Part shown: piece by piece, positions 1 through 5,617 of the stretch
How the letters are laid out: each line of letters starts with the position of its first letter
Numbering within the stretch: the stretch's first letter is position 1
NCBI GenBank assembly: GCA_030152985.1
Contig: JASLIE010000157.1
Coordinates: 1-8,237 of the forward strand
Direction of reading: 5' to 3'
Source of the DNA: Bacillaceae bacterium
Lineage (GTDB): Bacteria; Bacillota; Bacilli; Bacillales; Amphibacillaceae
DNA length: 8,237 nt
Position numbers and translations under genes: made by a program
The notes under the pieces: generated by a model
Database searches by the model: none
Told to the model about the DNA's origin: nothing
Seen by the model: the letters and a program-made list of their open reading frames with translations, nothing else

Positions 1-290
1 TCACCAACGTCATATAATTTAATGTTTTGTTCTTTTGCAAAGTCACGCATCAAATCATGTAAAATGGCGATTGCCTGATTCGGTGCAGGTGAAGCGTGGT
101 CAATCACTAAAAACATTTTACTCGGATCCCAAACTTTTTCGCCACCCATTTTTTTGAAGGCTTGAATCGTAAGTGGACCTGTCGTATCAGTTGCCATGAC
201 CATGTCGACGTCAACAACGGTTAAATCACCGCTCGAAACTTCGTTTGGAGCGTGATTTGAAATGATTTTTTCAATGACAGTTTTACCCAT
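1..290 (-). CDS. LeuC/aconitase-family hydratase large subunit, N-terminal part
   Basis: Only the first 96 codons are in the window; the gene runs off the left edge. The product begins MGKTVIEKIISNH and carries DVDMVMATDTTGPL (residues 27-40) and the conserved Asp-His pair at D64-H65 in VIDHASPAPN, then LYDVG at 92-96. This matches the start of 3-isopropylmalate dehydratase large subunits and related [4Fe-4S] hydro-lyases (homoaconitase, maleate/citraconate hydratase, dimethylmalate dehydratase). The cluster-binding cysteines lie in the missing part. A TAAGGAG site (298-304) stands 7 bases before the ATG at 290. The family acts with a separate small (LeuD-like) subunit, expected beyond the left edge. 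The gene is divergent from a catabolic operon and its promoter has the same operator, so I infer a role in that catabolism, hydrating or dehydrating a small di- or tricarboxylate, and not leucine synthesis. Family assignment is firm; substrate is unknown. Confidence 0.88.
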   Translation of the reverse strand, partial: MGKTVIEKIISNHAPNEVSSGDLTVVDVDMVMATDTTGPLTIQAFKKMGGEKVWDPSKMFLVIDHASPAPNQAIAILHDLMRDFAKEQNIKLYDVG

Positions 291-308
291 TTTATCACTC
301 CTTAATTT

Positions 309-324
309 ACGGAACGTGTTCCGT
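309..324. promoter_or_regulatory. Operator palindrome 1 (leuC-like side)
   Basis: ACGGAACGTGTTCCGT has perfect 7-base arms (ACGGAAC / GTTCCGT) around a GT centre. It lies 11 bases downstream of the minus-strand -10 box, so it should cover about +6 to +20 of the leuC-like transcript, a repressor position. Arm length and the compact 16-base form resemble TetR/AcrR-family operators. The regulator is not encoded in this window. Confidence 0.75.
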
Positions 325-335
325 GTGTAATTAAT

Positions 336-364
336 ACGATAGTACACTTGTTTATAAATGTCAA
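336..364 (-). promoter_or_regulatory. Sigma-A promoter for the leuC-like gene
   Basis: On the minus strand a perfect -35 box TTGACA (359-364) is followed by a 17-base spacer and a -10 box TATCGT (336-341), which keeps T1, A2, T3 and T6 of the consensus. Transcription should start near 329, giving a leader of about 40 bases that includes operator 1 and the ribosome binding site. The weak -10 suggests moderate strength. Confidence 0.65.
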
Positions 365-367
365 TCA

Positions 368-381
368 TGAAAACGCTTTAG
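368..381. promoter_or_regulatory. cre-like element 1 (possible CcpA site)
   Basis: TGAAAACGCTTTAG fits 12 of 14 positions of the Gram-positive catabolite-responsive element TGWAANCGNTNWCA; only the final CA is missing. It lies just upstream of the leuC-like -35 box and about 50 bases upstream of the operon -35 box. A catabolic operon is a plausible CcpA target, but the right half-site is weak, so this is a candidate only. Confidence 0.4.
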
Positions 382-420
382 TTACTGCTGTATATACATA
401 TGTAAGTATTTAATCTTTTT

Positions 421-434
421 ATGAAAACGGTTGA
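421..434. promoter_or_regulatory. cre-like element 2 overlapping the operon -35
   Basis: ATGAAAACGGTT (421-432) repeats ATGAAAACGCTT (367-378) with one difference, 54 bases away on the same strand. The left half TGAAAACG is cre-like, but the right half departs from consensus. It overlaps the -35 box at 431-436, so bound CcpA here would block RNA polymerase. Considered alone it is a weak match; the repetition is what makes it notable. Confidence 0.3.
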
Positions 435-460
435 CTTTTATATATGACCGATACTATAAT
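431..460 (+). promoter_or_regulatory. Sigma-A promoter of the catabolic operon
   Basis: The -35 box TTGACT (431-436, one mismatch to TTGACA) and a perfect -10 box TATAAT (455-460) are separated by 18 bases. The upstream 405-420 stretch is AT-rich and could act as an UP element. Transcription should start near 467, inside operator 2, so the promoter looks intrinsically strong and held down by a repressor. Confidence 0.85.
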
Positions 461-461
461 A

Positions 462-477
462 CAGAAACACGTTCCGT
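462..477. promoter_or_regulatory. Operator palindrome 2 (operon side)
   Basis: CAGAAACACGTTCCGT matches the reverse complement of operator 1 (ACGGAACACGTTCCGT) at 13 of 16 positions; all mismatches are in the left arm, while the right arm and centre are identical. It begins one base after the operon -10 box and overlaps the expected transcription start, a classic repression position. Having the same site at the same place in both divergent promoters makes shared control by one dimeric regulator likely. The imperfect arm suggests lower affinity than site 1. Confidence 0.72.
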
Positions 478-485
478 ATTGCGGG

Positions 486-491
486 AAGGAG
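486..491 (+). promoter_or_regulatory. Ribosome binding site deciding the first operon start
   Basis: AAGGAG lies 14 bases before the ATG at 506, rather far for a Bacillales site but the only Shine-Dalgarno-like sequence in the leader. The nearer ATG at 492 runs into a stop after one further codon, and the in-frame GTG at 494 is too close (2 bases). The long spacing may reduce translation of the first gene. Confidence 0.6.
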
Positions 492-505
492 ATGTGGTAA
501 AATTT

Positions 506-1729
506 ATGAACTTTGTCAGAAAAAGTAGTGTTTTTGCTCATGAATTTCAATTAAGTCATAATCATGTTTCAAAGAAGGCAAAGTTGATTTTATTAAATTC
601 TTTTAAGGTATGGAAAATCGGTTTACAAAATGAAGCAGTTAAAAAGTTAAAAACAAATAAAAATGTAAGCGTTAACACGACTTTTCAAGATTTGTTAATT
701 AATGGTCTAGCTTTAGTCAATAATGAGCTTGATGAAGGCAATCCGCTCGCAAAAGGTCACCCGGCTAGTCACTTTCTTCCCGCTCTCCTTGAAGTTGCTA
801 AGGAAGTGCATGCCTCAGGTAAAGCCTTTTTAGAAGCATTTATCGTTGCTTATGAGTTAAGCGCACGGATGGGAGCGGCAGTCGAATTAGATGAGGGCTT
901 ACATCCACATGGGAATGCACTGATCTATGGTGGGAGTTTTGGGATTGGTAAATTGAAGGGCTATGATGAGGCTGAGTATGAAGAGGCGGCTAAGTTACAT
1001 ATGAATTTTCAATTGCCGACCTTATGGGAGCCCGTTTTAAAAGGTCATGAAGCTCGAAATGTCATCATTGGTTTGAATAATCAACATCTTTATCAAATTG
1101 ATTGGTTAATGCAAGCAGGTTACAGCAGTTCGCTTGAGTCGGTCTTAGGCAGTATTAAACAACTTGGTGGTCAAATTCACTTAGACGATCACTTCACTGA
1201 CTTTAGTCGATTTTATTTAAATGAAAGTTATTTTAAGTTTTATGATTACTGCCGCTTTACACATGGTCCGATTGAGGCAGCCATTCAGGCAGCAGAAGGC
1301 ATTGACTTAGAAGCCATTCAAAGGATCGAAGTAAAGACTTACAAAGCAGCGAGTCGCTTGAAGGAAAAAGAAATTCGTAATGCATTTCAAGGAAAGTTTT
1401 CAATTCCTTATGCCCTTGCAAGCGAATTAGCCCAGAGCAGAAATCAAGCAGAATTAGCCGGGCAGTTAATTGAAAAAATCCAAGTCCAAGAAGCAACCGA
1501 CTTAACAGAGAATTTTCCGGCTGAGCGAACGACAAGAGTAAAAATCATTACCAATCAAGGTCAGGTTAGTGAGCAGACACAAACACGGGTCTCAGGGGAT
1601 GCAGATGATCCGGATGCCTTTGACCGCGTTTTAAGTCAGGCAGCCGACTTAGGTGATGACTTGATTGATCGAATTTTAAACTTAGAAAATGAAAAAGATA
1701 TCAATGAACTATTAAAAGGGGGCGTTTAA
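506..1729 (+). CDS. MmgE/PrpD-family protein
   Basis: A 407-residue protein of the MmgE/PrpD family, which includes 2-methylcitrate dehydratase, cis-aconitate decarboxylase and iminodisuccinate epimerase; these act on small polycarboxylates without an iron-sulfur cluster. Family landmarks in order are FAHEFQLSH (10-18), NELDEGNPLAKGHPASHFLP (73-92), AYELSARMG (115-123), LHPHGNALIYGGSFGIGKLK (132-151), VLKGHEARNVIIGL (177-190), the small C-terminal domain from about residue 245 with YCRFTHGPIEAAIQA (248-262), and FSIPYALA (298-305). It is shorter than the usual 440-500 residues. The start at 506 follows an AAGGAG; the open frame continues upstream to a TTG at 431, but that TTG is the promoter -35 box. 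It is the first gene of the operon, and its stop is one base from the next start. Exact reaction unknown: dehydratase, epimerase or decarboxylase are all possible. Confidence 0.85.
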   Translation: MNFVRKSSVFAHEFQLSHNHVSKKAKLILLNSFKVWKIGLQNEAVKKLKTNKNVSVNTTFQDLLINGLALVNNELDEGNPLAKGHPASHFLPALLEVAKEVHASGKAFLEAFIVAYELSARMGAAVELDEGLHPHGNALIYGGSFGIGKLKGYDEAEYEEAAKLHMNFQLPTLWEPVLKGHEARNVIIGLNNQHLYQIDWLMQAGYSSSLESVLGSIKQLGGQIHLDDHFTDFSRFYLNESYFKFYDYCRFTHGPIEAAIQAAEGIDLEAIQRIEVKTYKAASRLKEKEIRNAFQGKFSIPYALASELAQSRNQAELAGQLIEKIQVQEATDLTENFPAERTTRVKIITNQGQVSEQTQTRVSGDADDPDAFDRVLSQAADLGDDLIDRILNLENEKDINELLKGGV

Positions 1730-1730
1730 A

Positions 1731-3104
1731 ATGTGGGATGCAGAGGTTGATGTTGCGGTCATTGGTGCAGGTGGATGTGGGCTTGTTGCAGCGCTGACAG
1801 CAGCAGAGGCTGGACTTGAAGTTGCTGTGTTTGAGAAGACGGAATTTGTTTTAGGGAATACAGCAGCAAGTGCTGGAATGATTCCGGCGGCAAATACACG
1901 CTTTCAAAAAGAGCATGGTATTTATGAAACAGCAGATGTAATGGCGGAAGATATTTTAAGAAAAAATAAGTATGAAAGTGATGAAGCACTGACTTATGCC
2001 TTAGCTGAGGCCTCGGGTGAATTAATTGAGTGGATGGCTGATTCACTTGAGATTAACTTAAGTTTAGTCACTGAGTTTAGTTATCCGGGACATAGTAACT
2101 TACGCATGCATGCACCGAAGAGTCGTTCAGGTCTAGAACTCATGCGCTTGTTAAAAAATAGGTTAACAAATCACGATTCAATTTACCTCATGTTAAAATC
2201 ACCAGCACTTGATTTAATCACAGAGTCAGATGAGGTTACCGGTGTCAAAGTAAAGACTGACTATGGTGAACAAAAAATTAAGGCGAAAAAAGTGATTTTA
2301 GCGACTAATGGTTTTGGTGGGAATAAGGAACTGGTAGAAAAGTTCATTCCAGAGATTAAAGACGCCCTTTACTTTGGTTATGAAGCAAATACAGGTGAAG
2401 GGATTGAAATGGGCGTTAAGGTAGGTGCGAGTTTATCCAATATGCACGGCTATCAGGCTCATTCAGCTGTCAATGAAGGGACAGGCCTCCTTGTTACTTG
2501 GGGAACAGTCATGCTAGGTGGTTTTATTGTCAATAAGCAAGGAAAACGCTTCGCTAATGAAACATCAGGTTACTCAGAGTTTGCAAAAGAGGTCTTAAAA
2601 GAGGCGAATGAAACAGGCTTTATTATTATCAATCAAGCAATCTATGATGAACTGTTATCGATTGAGGACTTTAGGCAGTTAGATGAAATGAAGGCATTTA
2701 GACAGGCTGAGACAATTGAGGACCTCGCTAGAAGCTTAGAAATTCCTGCTGATAACTTACTTGACACATTTACAAACTATGTCAATCAAAAGGATGGAAG
2801 AGCAGATCAGTTTGGACGTCAAGCCTTTCCTGAAAAGTTTACAGGTCCGTTTTACGGGATTAAGATTGTTCCTGCACTCTTTCATACGCAGGGGGGCTTA
2901 AAGATTAATTCAAATGCACAAGTCATAGATATATTTAATCGACCAGTTAAACATTTATACGCAGGTGGCGGAACAGCAGTAGGGGTCTCAGGTGATCATG
3001 ATTATGGTTATATGTCGGGGAACGGCTTGCTTGCAGCCTTTGGTTTTGGACGTATTGCAGCCAAGCATGCTGCTAAAGCGATTAAGGATGAGTTAAATGA
3101 CTAG
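1731..3104 (+). CDS. FAD-dependent oxidoreductase, fumarate reductase flavoprotein-like
   Basis: A 457-residue soluble flavoprotein of the FAD_binding_2 family (fumarate reductase/succinate dehydrogenase flavoprotein, 3-ketosteroid dehydrogenase, tricarballylate dehydrogenase). The N-terminal Rossmann motif GAGGCG (12-17) and the ribose-binding E35 in VAVFEK are present, followed by NTAASAGMIPA (43-53). The capping domain with GGFIVNKQGKRFANE (263-277) comes next, then FHTQGGLKIN (384-393) and LYAGGGTAVGVSG (409-421). Where fumarate reductases have an Arg in RxGGN, this protein has YMSGN (427-431), so the substrate carboxylate contact seems lost. No signal peptide or haem motif is seen, so it probably works in the cytoplasm. 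An AAAAGGGGGC site (1713-1722) precedes the ATG. It overlaps the next gene by 8 bases. It likely moves hydrogen across a C-C/C=C bond beside a carbonyl; substrate and direction are unknown. Confidence 0.85.
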   Translation: MWDAEVDVAVIGAGGCGLVAALTAAEAGLEVAVFEKTEFVLGNTAASAGMIPAANTRFQKEHGIYETADVMAEDILRKNKYESDEALTYALAEASGELIEWMADSLEINLSLVTEFSYPGHSNLRMHAPKSRSGLELMRLLKNRLTNHDSIYLMLKSPALDLITESDEVTGVKVKTDYGEQKIKAKKVILATNGFGGNKELVEKFIPEIKDALYFGYEANTGEGIEMGVKVGASLSNMHGYQAHSAVNEGTGLLVTWGTVMLGGFIVNKQGKRFANETSGYSEFAKEVLKEANETGFIIINQAIYDELLSIEDFRQLDEMKAFRQAETIEDLARSLEIPADNLLDTFTNYVNQKDGRADQFGRQAFPEKFTGPFYGIKIVPALFHTQGGLKINSNAQVIDIFNRPVKHLYAGGGTAVGVSGDHDYGYMSGNGLLAAFGFGRIAAKHAAKAIKDELND

Positions 3105-3522
3105 TTTAGACGCTCACTTTATGAAGCAAGCAGAAGCAGCCGCCCGTCAGGCAACTTGTGACTTAATTCAAGTCGGTGCGGTCATCGTTAAAGATGGTGA
3201 AGTCATTTCAGAAGGGGCAAATCGAGCCCTAGACAATCAACCGACCTGCAGTGAAGTTGGCCACCTCTACATTGACAATCAGACACGTTGCATCAGGCAA
3301 GTCCACGCGGAGACAAATGCCGTTTTAAAGGCAAATCGACAGGACTTAATCGGTGCAACAGTCTATTCAACCCTTGAGCCTTGTGACAATTGTACAAAAA
3401 TATTAAATCAAGCAGGCATTAAGCGGGTTGTCTTTAAAGAAAGATTTAAAAATAAATATAATCAGCATTTTATTGGTGACATGGAATGGCTTTGTTTAGA
3501 TCAAAAGGAGGAAGAAAAATGA
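3097..3522 (+). CDS. dCMP deaminase-like zinc deaminase
   Basis: A 141-residue member of the cytidine/deoxycytidylate deaminase superfamily, which hydrolyses an amino group on a ring carbon to a carbonyl, releasing ammonia. The catalytic zinc site is complete: HAE (H70, general base E72) and PCDNC (C96, C99). CSEVGH (51-56) and C65 in RCIRQVHAE match the extra segment of ComEB-type dCMP deaminases, where these residues help hold a second zinc. The usual substrate loop GYNG, followed by a Pro/Gly-rich stretch, reads GANRALDNQPT (40-50), so the substrate may not be dCMP. An AAGGA (3084-3088) lies 8 bases before the ATG, inside the preceding gene; an alternative ATG at 3121 has no clear site. 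The gene overlaps its neighbours by 8 and 4 bases, so translation is probably coupled. I infer deamination of the imported heterocycle or an intermediate. Confidence 0.85.
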   Translation: MTSLDAHFMKQAEAAARQATCDLIQVGAVIVKDGEVISEGANRALDNQPTCSEVGHLYIDNQTRCIRQVHAETNAVLKANRQDLIGATVYSTLEPCDNCTKILNQAGIKRVVFKERFKNKYNQHFIGDMEWLCLDQKEEEK

Positions 3523-4208
3523 GTCGAATTTGGGAAGATGCACTCACAGAAACAGATAAAAAAGTAATTAAAGAAGGCGGTTATGGGAAGAGTCGTGGTT
3601 TAGGTAAGCGCCCGGTCTTTGTCATTATTGATGCTCAGCATAACTATGTCGGAGCAGATGCACCGATTGAAGAGCAGCTAAAAGAATGGCCGAGTGGTGG
3701 CGGTGAAGCGGCTTGGCGTTCAATTGAAAAGATTAAAGCCATGAAAGCATTAGCTAAAGCAAATGATATTCCTGTTTTATATACACGCAATGTGCAGAAG
3801 AAAACGAGTCACTTTGATTCATTTGCAAGTAAGGCAAAGCGTGATAATACAAAGTATATTGACGGAAATCCGGCAGCAGATATTGTTGAAGAATTAGCTG
3901 TTGAAGAAGGCGACTTAGTCTTAGATAAAAGTTATGCAAGTGCCTTTTTTGGTACCCCTTTAATCAGTTACTTAGTAAAAATGCAAGTCGATACCCTGGT
4001 GATTGTCGGGGGATCAACAAGTGGTTGTGTCCGTGCGACAGCCGTTGATGCAGTGACACGTAACTTTAACGTTGCCATTGTTGAAGATGCAGTTTATGAC
4101 CGAATTGAGTTATCGCATAAAGCAGCCTTACTCGATCTGTGGATGAAGTATTGTGACGTCTTAAACACAGAAGAAATAAGCGATTATTTTACCAACATTC
4201 ATAAATAA
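3519..4208 (+). CDS. N-carbamoylsarcosine amidase-like isochorismatase-fold hydrolase
   Basis: A 229-residue cysteine hydrolase of the isochorismatase superfamily, closest by pattern to N-carbamoylsarcosine amidohydrolase and related maleamate or ureidoacrylate amidohydrolases. The catalytic triad is visible: D38 in VIIDAQ, K137 in LDKSYASAFFGT and nucleophile C170 in GGSTSGCVRATA. The N-terminal extension RIWEDALTETDK (3-14) and GYGKSRGLGKRP (21-32) is typical of the carbamoylsarcosine amidase branch. Such enzymes release ammonia (and CO2 when the group is N-carbamoyl) from linear amides or ureides. The ATG overlaps the deaminase stop (ATGA) and has a strong AAAGGAGG site 7 bases upstream; the open frame upstream to 3486 is therefore not the start. 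Placed before a hydantoinase, it should act on that enzyme's ring-opened product. N-carbamoyl amino acid versus half-amide substrate cannot be decided. Confidence 0.87.
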   Translation: MSRIWEDALTETDKKVIKEGGYGKSRGLGKRPVFVIIDAQHNYVGADAPIEEQLKEWPSGGGEAAWRSIEKIKAMKALAKANDIPVLYTRNVQKKTSHFDSFASKAKRDNTKYIDGNPAADIVEELAVEEGDLVLDKSYASAFFGTPLISYLVKMQVDTLVIVGGSTSGCVRATAVDAVTRNFNVAIVEDAVYDRIELSHKAALLDLWMKYCDVLNTEEISDYFTNIHK

Positions 4209-4221
4209 AGGACGTGAGTTC

Positions 4222-5604
4222 ATGTTAGATTTATTAATTAAAAACGGTTCAGTCGTCATTCCAAATGAAGGTGTTAAAGCAATTAATATCGGAATAAAAG
4301 ATGAACAAATCGTTGGTTTATATGCAAGAGATGAAGCAATTAGCGCAAAAGATGAGATTGATGCAGAAGGAAAACATGTCTTTCCGGGCCTAATTGATGC
4401 CCATCAGCACTTAGGAATTTATAATGATTTAGCCTATGACTTTCAAGACACTAAACAACACGCAATTGGTGGCGTGACGAGCATCATCAACTATGACCGT
4501 CAACCAGTGAGCTATTTGGACTACTTTCCTAAAGTCAAGGCGATTGGTGAGGCTAACAGTTACATTGATTTCACATACAGCTTAGGAATTTTAAAAGAAG
4601 AACATCTCGATGAACTCGAAGAACTTGTGAGAAAGGAAGGCTTGAGCTCATTTAAATTCTTTAGAAACTATGAGCGTCAATTAAATGACAAGTTTAAGAT
4701 TTCAGATGGCCTTGATTTATCAAGTCAAGATTTACTTACAATTTTAAGAAAATTCAATGAAATCTCACCCGACCTCATGCTCTCAGTTCATTGTGAAAAT
4801 ATGGACATTAACCGGGCACTAACTGAAGAGCTAAAGGCAAGTGGTGAAGATGAAGGCTTAAAAACTTGGGCCAAATCAAGTCCAGGCTACGCAGAAGCAG
4901 AATCCTTACTGAGTACACTTTATTTAAATCGGGTGGCAAATGGAAACGTCTTCATCGTTCATTTAGGCTCAAAAGAAAGTGTCGAAGTTTTAAATCAAGC
5001 AGATTGGCTGCTCGAGCAAGGTGTCACAGTCGAAACATGTCCGCATTATCTTGTTTTACATGATGAGCATGAAGTGGATTTAAAGGCAAAAGTGGGGCCA
5101 CCTGTCCATAAAAAAGAGGATGCAGATGCCTTATGGGAAGCGATTCGCCAAGGAAAAATTAATGCGATCGGAACAGATCATGTCCCTAATTCATTGAAGG
5201 AAAAGTTCGGTAGCTCAGGTGGTGTTTGGGAAACTCAGTTTGGCTTCCCGAGTGTCGGAGCACTCCTCCCAATTATGCTGACAGAAGGCTATGTTAAGCG
5301 TGATATTCCACTTGAGCGAATTGCAGATATTACTTCAAGACAGCTTGCTAAAGCTTATAAATTAGATCAGAAAGGCCGCATTGAGATAGGGGCGGATGCT
5401 GACTTAGTTATTGTTGATTTAGAGCGCTATGAAAAGGTGACAAGAGAGAAATTAAATTCACTTGTTGACTACAACGTTTATGACGGGATGGAGTTAACAG
5501 GTTGGCCAGAAGTGACAATTAGTCGAGGCGAAGTCATTGTCGATCAAGGCTGCATTGTCAAAGAAAACGGACGCGGTAAATTTATTAGAAGGACAATCCA
5601 ATAA
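4222..5604 (+). CDS. Hydantoinase/dihydropyrimidinase-family amidohydrolase
   Basis: A 460-residue metal-dependent amidohydrolase that opens cyclic amides such as dihydropyrimidines, hydantoins, allantoin or imides. The complete binuclear site is present: H61 and H63 in DAHQHLG, K145 (the Lys normally carboxylated) in SFKFFRNY, H190 in SVHCEN, H247 in IVHLGS and D319 in GTDHVP. Y150, five residues after K145, corresponds to the substrate-contacting Tyr of D-hydantoinases (Y155 there), favouring a hydantoinase or dihydropyrimidinase over a dihydroorotase. The C-terminal part closes the beta-sandwich with KGRIEIGADADLVIVDL (384-400). Length is normal for the family. An AAAGGA site (4207-4212) overlaps the preceding stop and lies 9 bases before the ATG. 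Its product is a linear N-carbamoyl compound or half-amide, which the preceding gene's enzyme would hydrolyse. Family is sure; substrate is inferred only as a cyclic ureide or imide. Confidence 0.9.
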   Translation: MLDLLIKNGSVVIPNEGVKAINIGIKDEQIVGLYARDEAISAKDEIDAEGKHVFPGLIDAHQHLGIYNDLAYDFQDTKQHAIGGVTSIINYDRQPVSYLDYFPKVKAIGEANSYIDFTYSLGILKEEHLDELEELVRKEGLSSFKFFRNYERQLNDKFKISDGLDLSSQDLLTILRKFNEISPDLMLSVHCENMDINRALTEELKASGEDEGLKTWAKSSPGYAEAESLLSTLYLNRVANGNVFIVHLGSKESVEVLNQADWLLEQGVTVETCPHYLVLHDEHEVDLKAKVGPPVHKKEDADALWEAIRQGKINAIGTDHVPNSLKEKFGSSGGVWETQFGFPSVGALLPIMLTEGYVKRDIPLERIADITSRQLAKAYKLDQKGRIEIGADADLVIVDLERYEKVTREKLNSLVDYNVYDGMELTGWPEVTISRGEVIVDQGCIVKENGRGKFIRRTIQ

Positions 5605-5617
5605 GGGGGAATATAAG

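Noticed and set aside
395..404. TACATATGTA palindrome between the promoters
   Set aside because: Short, AT-only-type palindrome not repeated elsewhere in the region; expected by chance in such AT-rich sequence.
1257..1535. Minus-strand open frame inside the MmgE/PrpD gene
   Set aside because: No ribosome binding site or recognisable domain; the product is a low-complexity Leu/Ser-rich shadow of a strongly supported gene.
1759..2046. Minus-strand open frame inside the flavoprotein gene
   Set aside because: His/Leu/Gln-rich translation opposite the FAD-binding region, typical of antisense artefacts.
3754..3939. Minus-strand 61-codon open frame in the amidase gene
   Set aside because: Antisense to a gene with an intact catalytic triad; no start signals of its own.
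4866..5063. Plus-strand frame-shifted open frame in the hydantoinase gene
   Set aside because: Arg/Ser-rich translation with no ribosome binding site, overlapping conserved metal-site coding sequence.
3097..5604. Assignment as the classical creatinine/N-methylhydantoin pathway
   Set aside because: The deaminase is of the dCMP type and not a creatinine or cytosine deaminase of the amidohydrolase family, the hydantoinase is not the ATP-dependent N-methylhydantoinase, and no sarcosine oxidase is seen.
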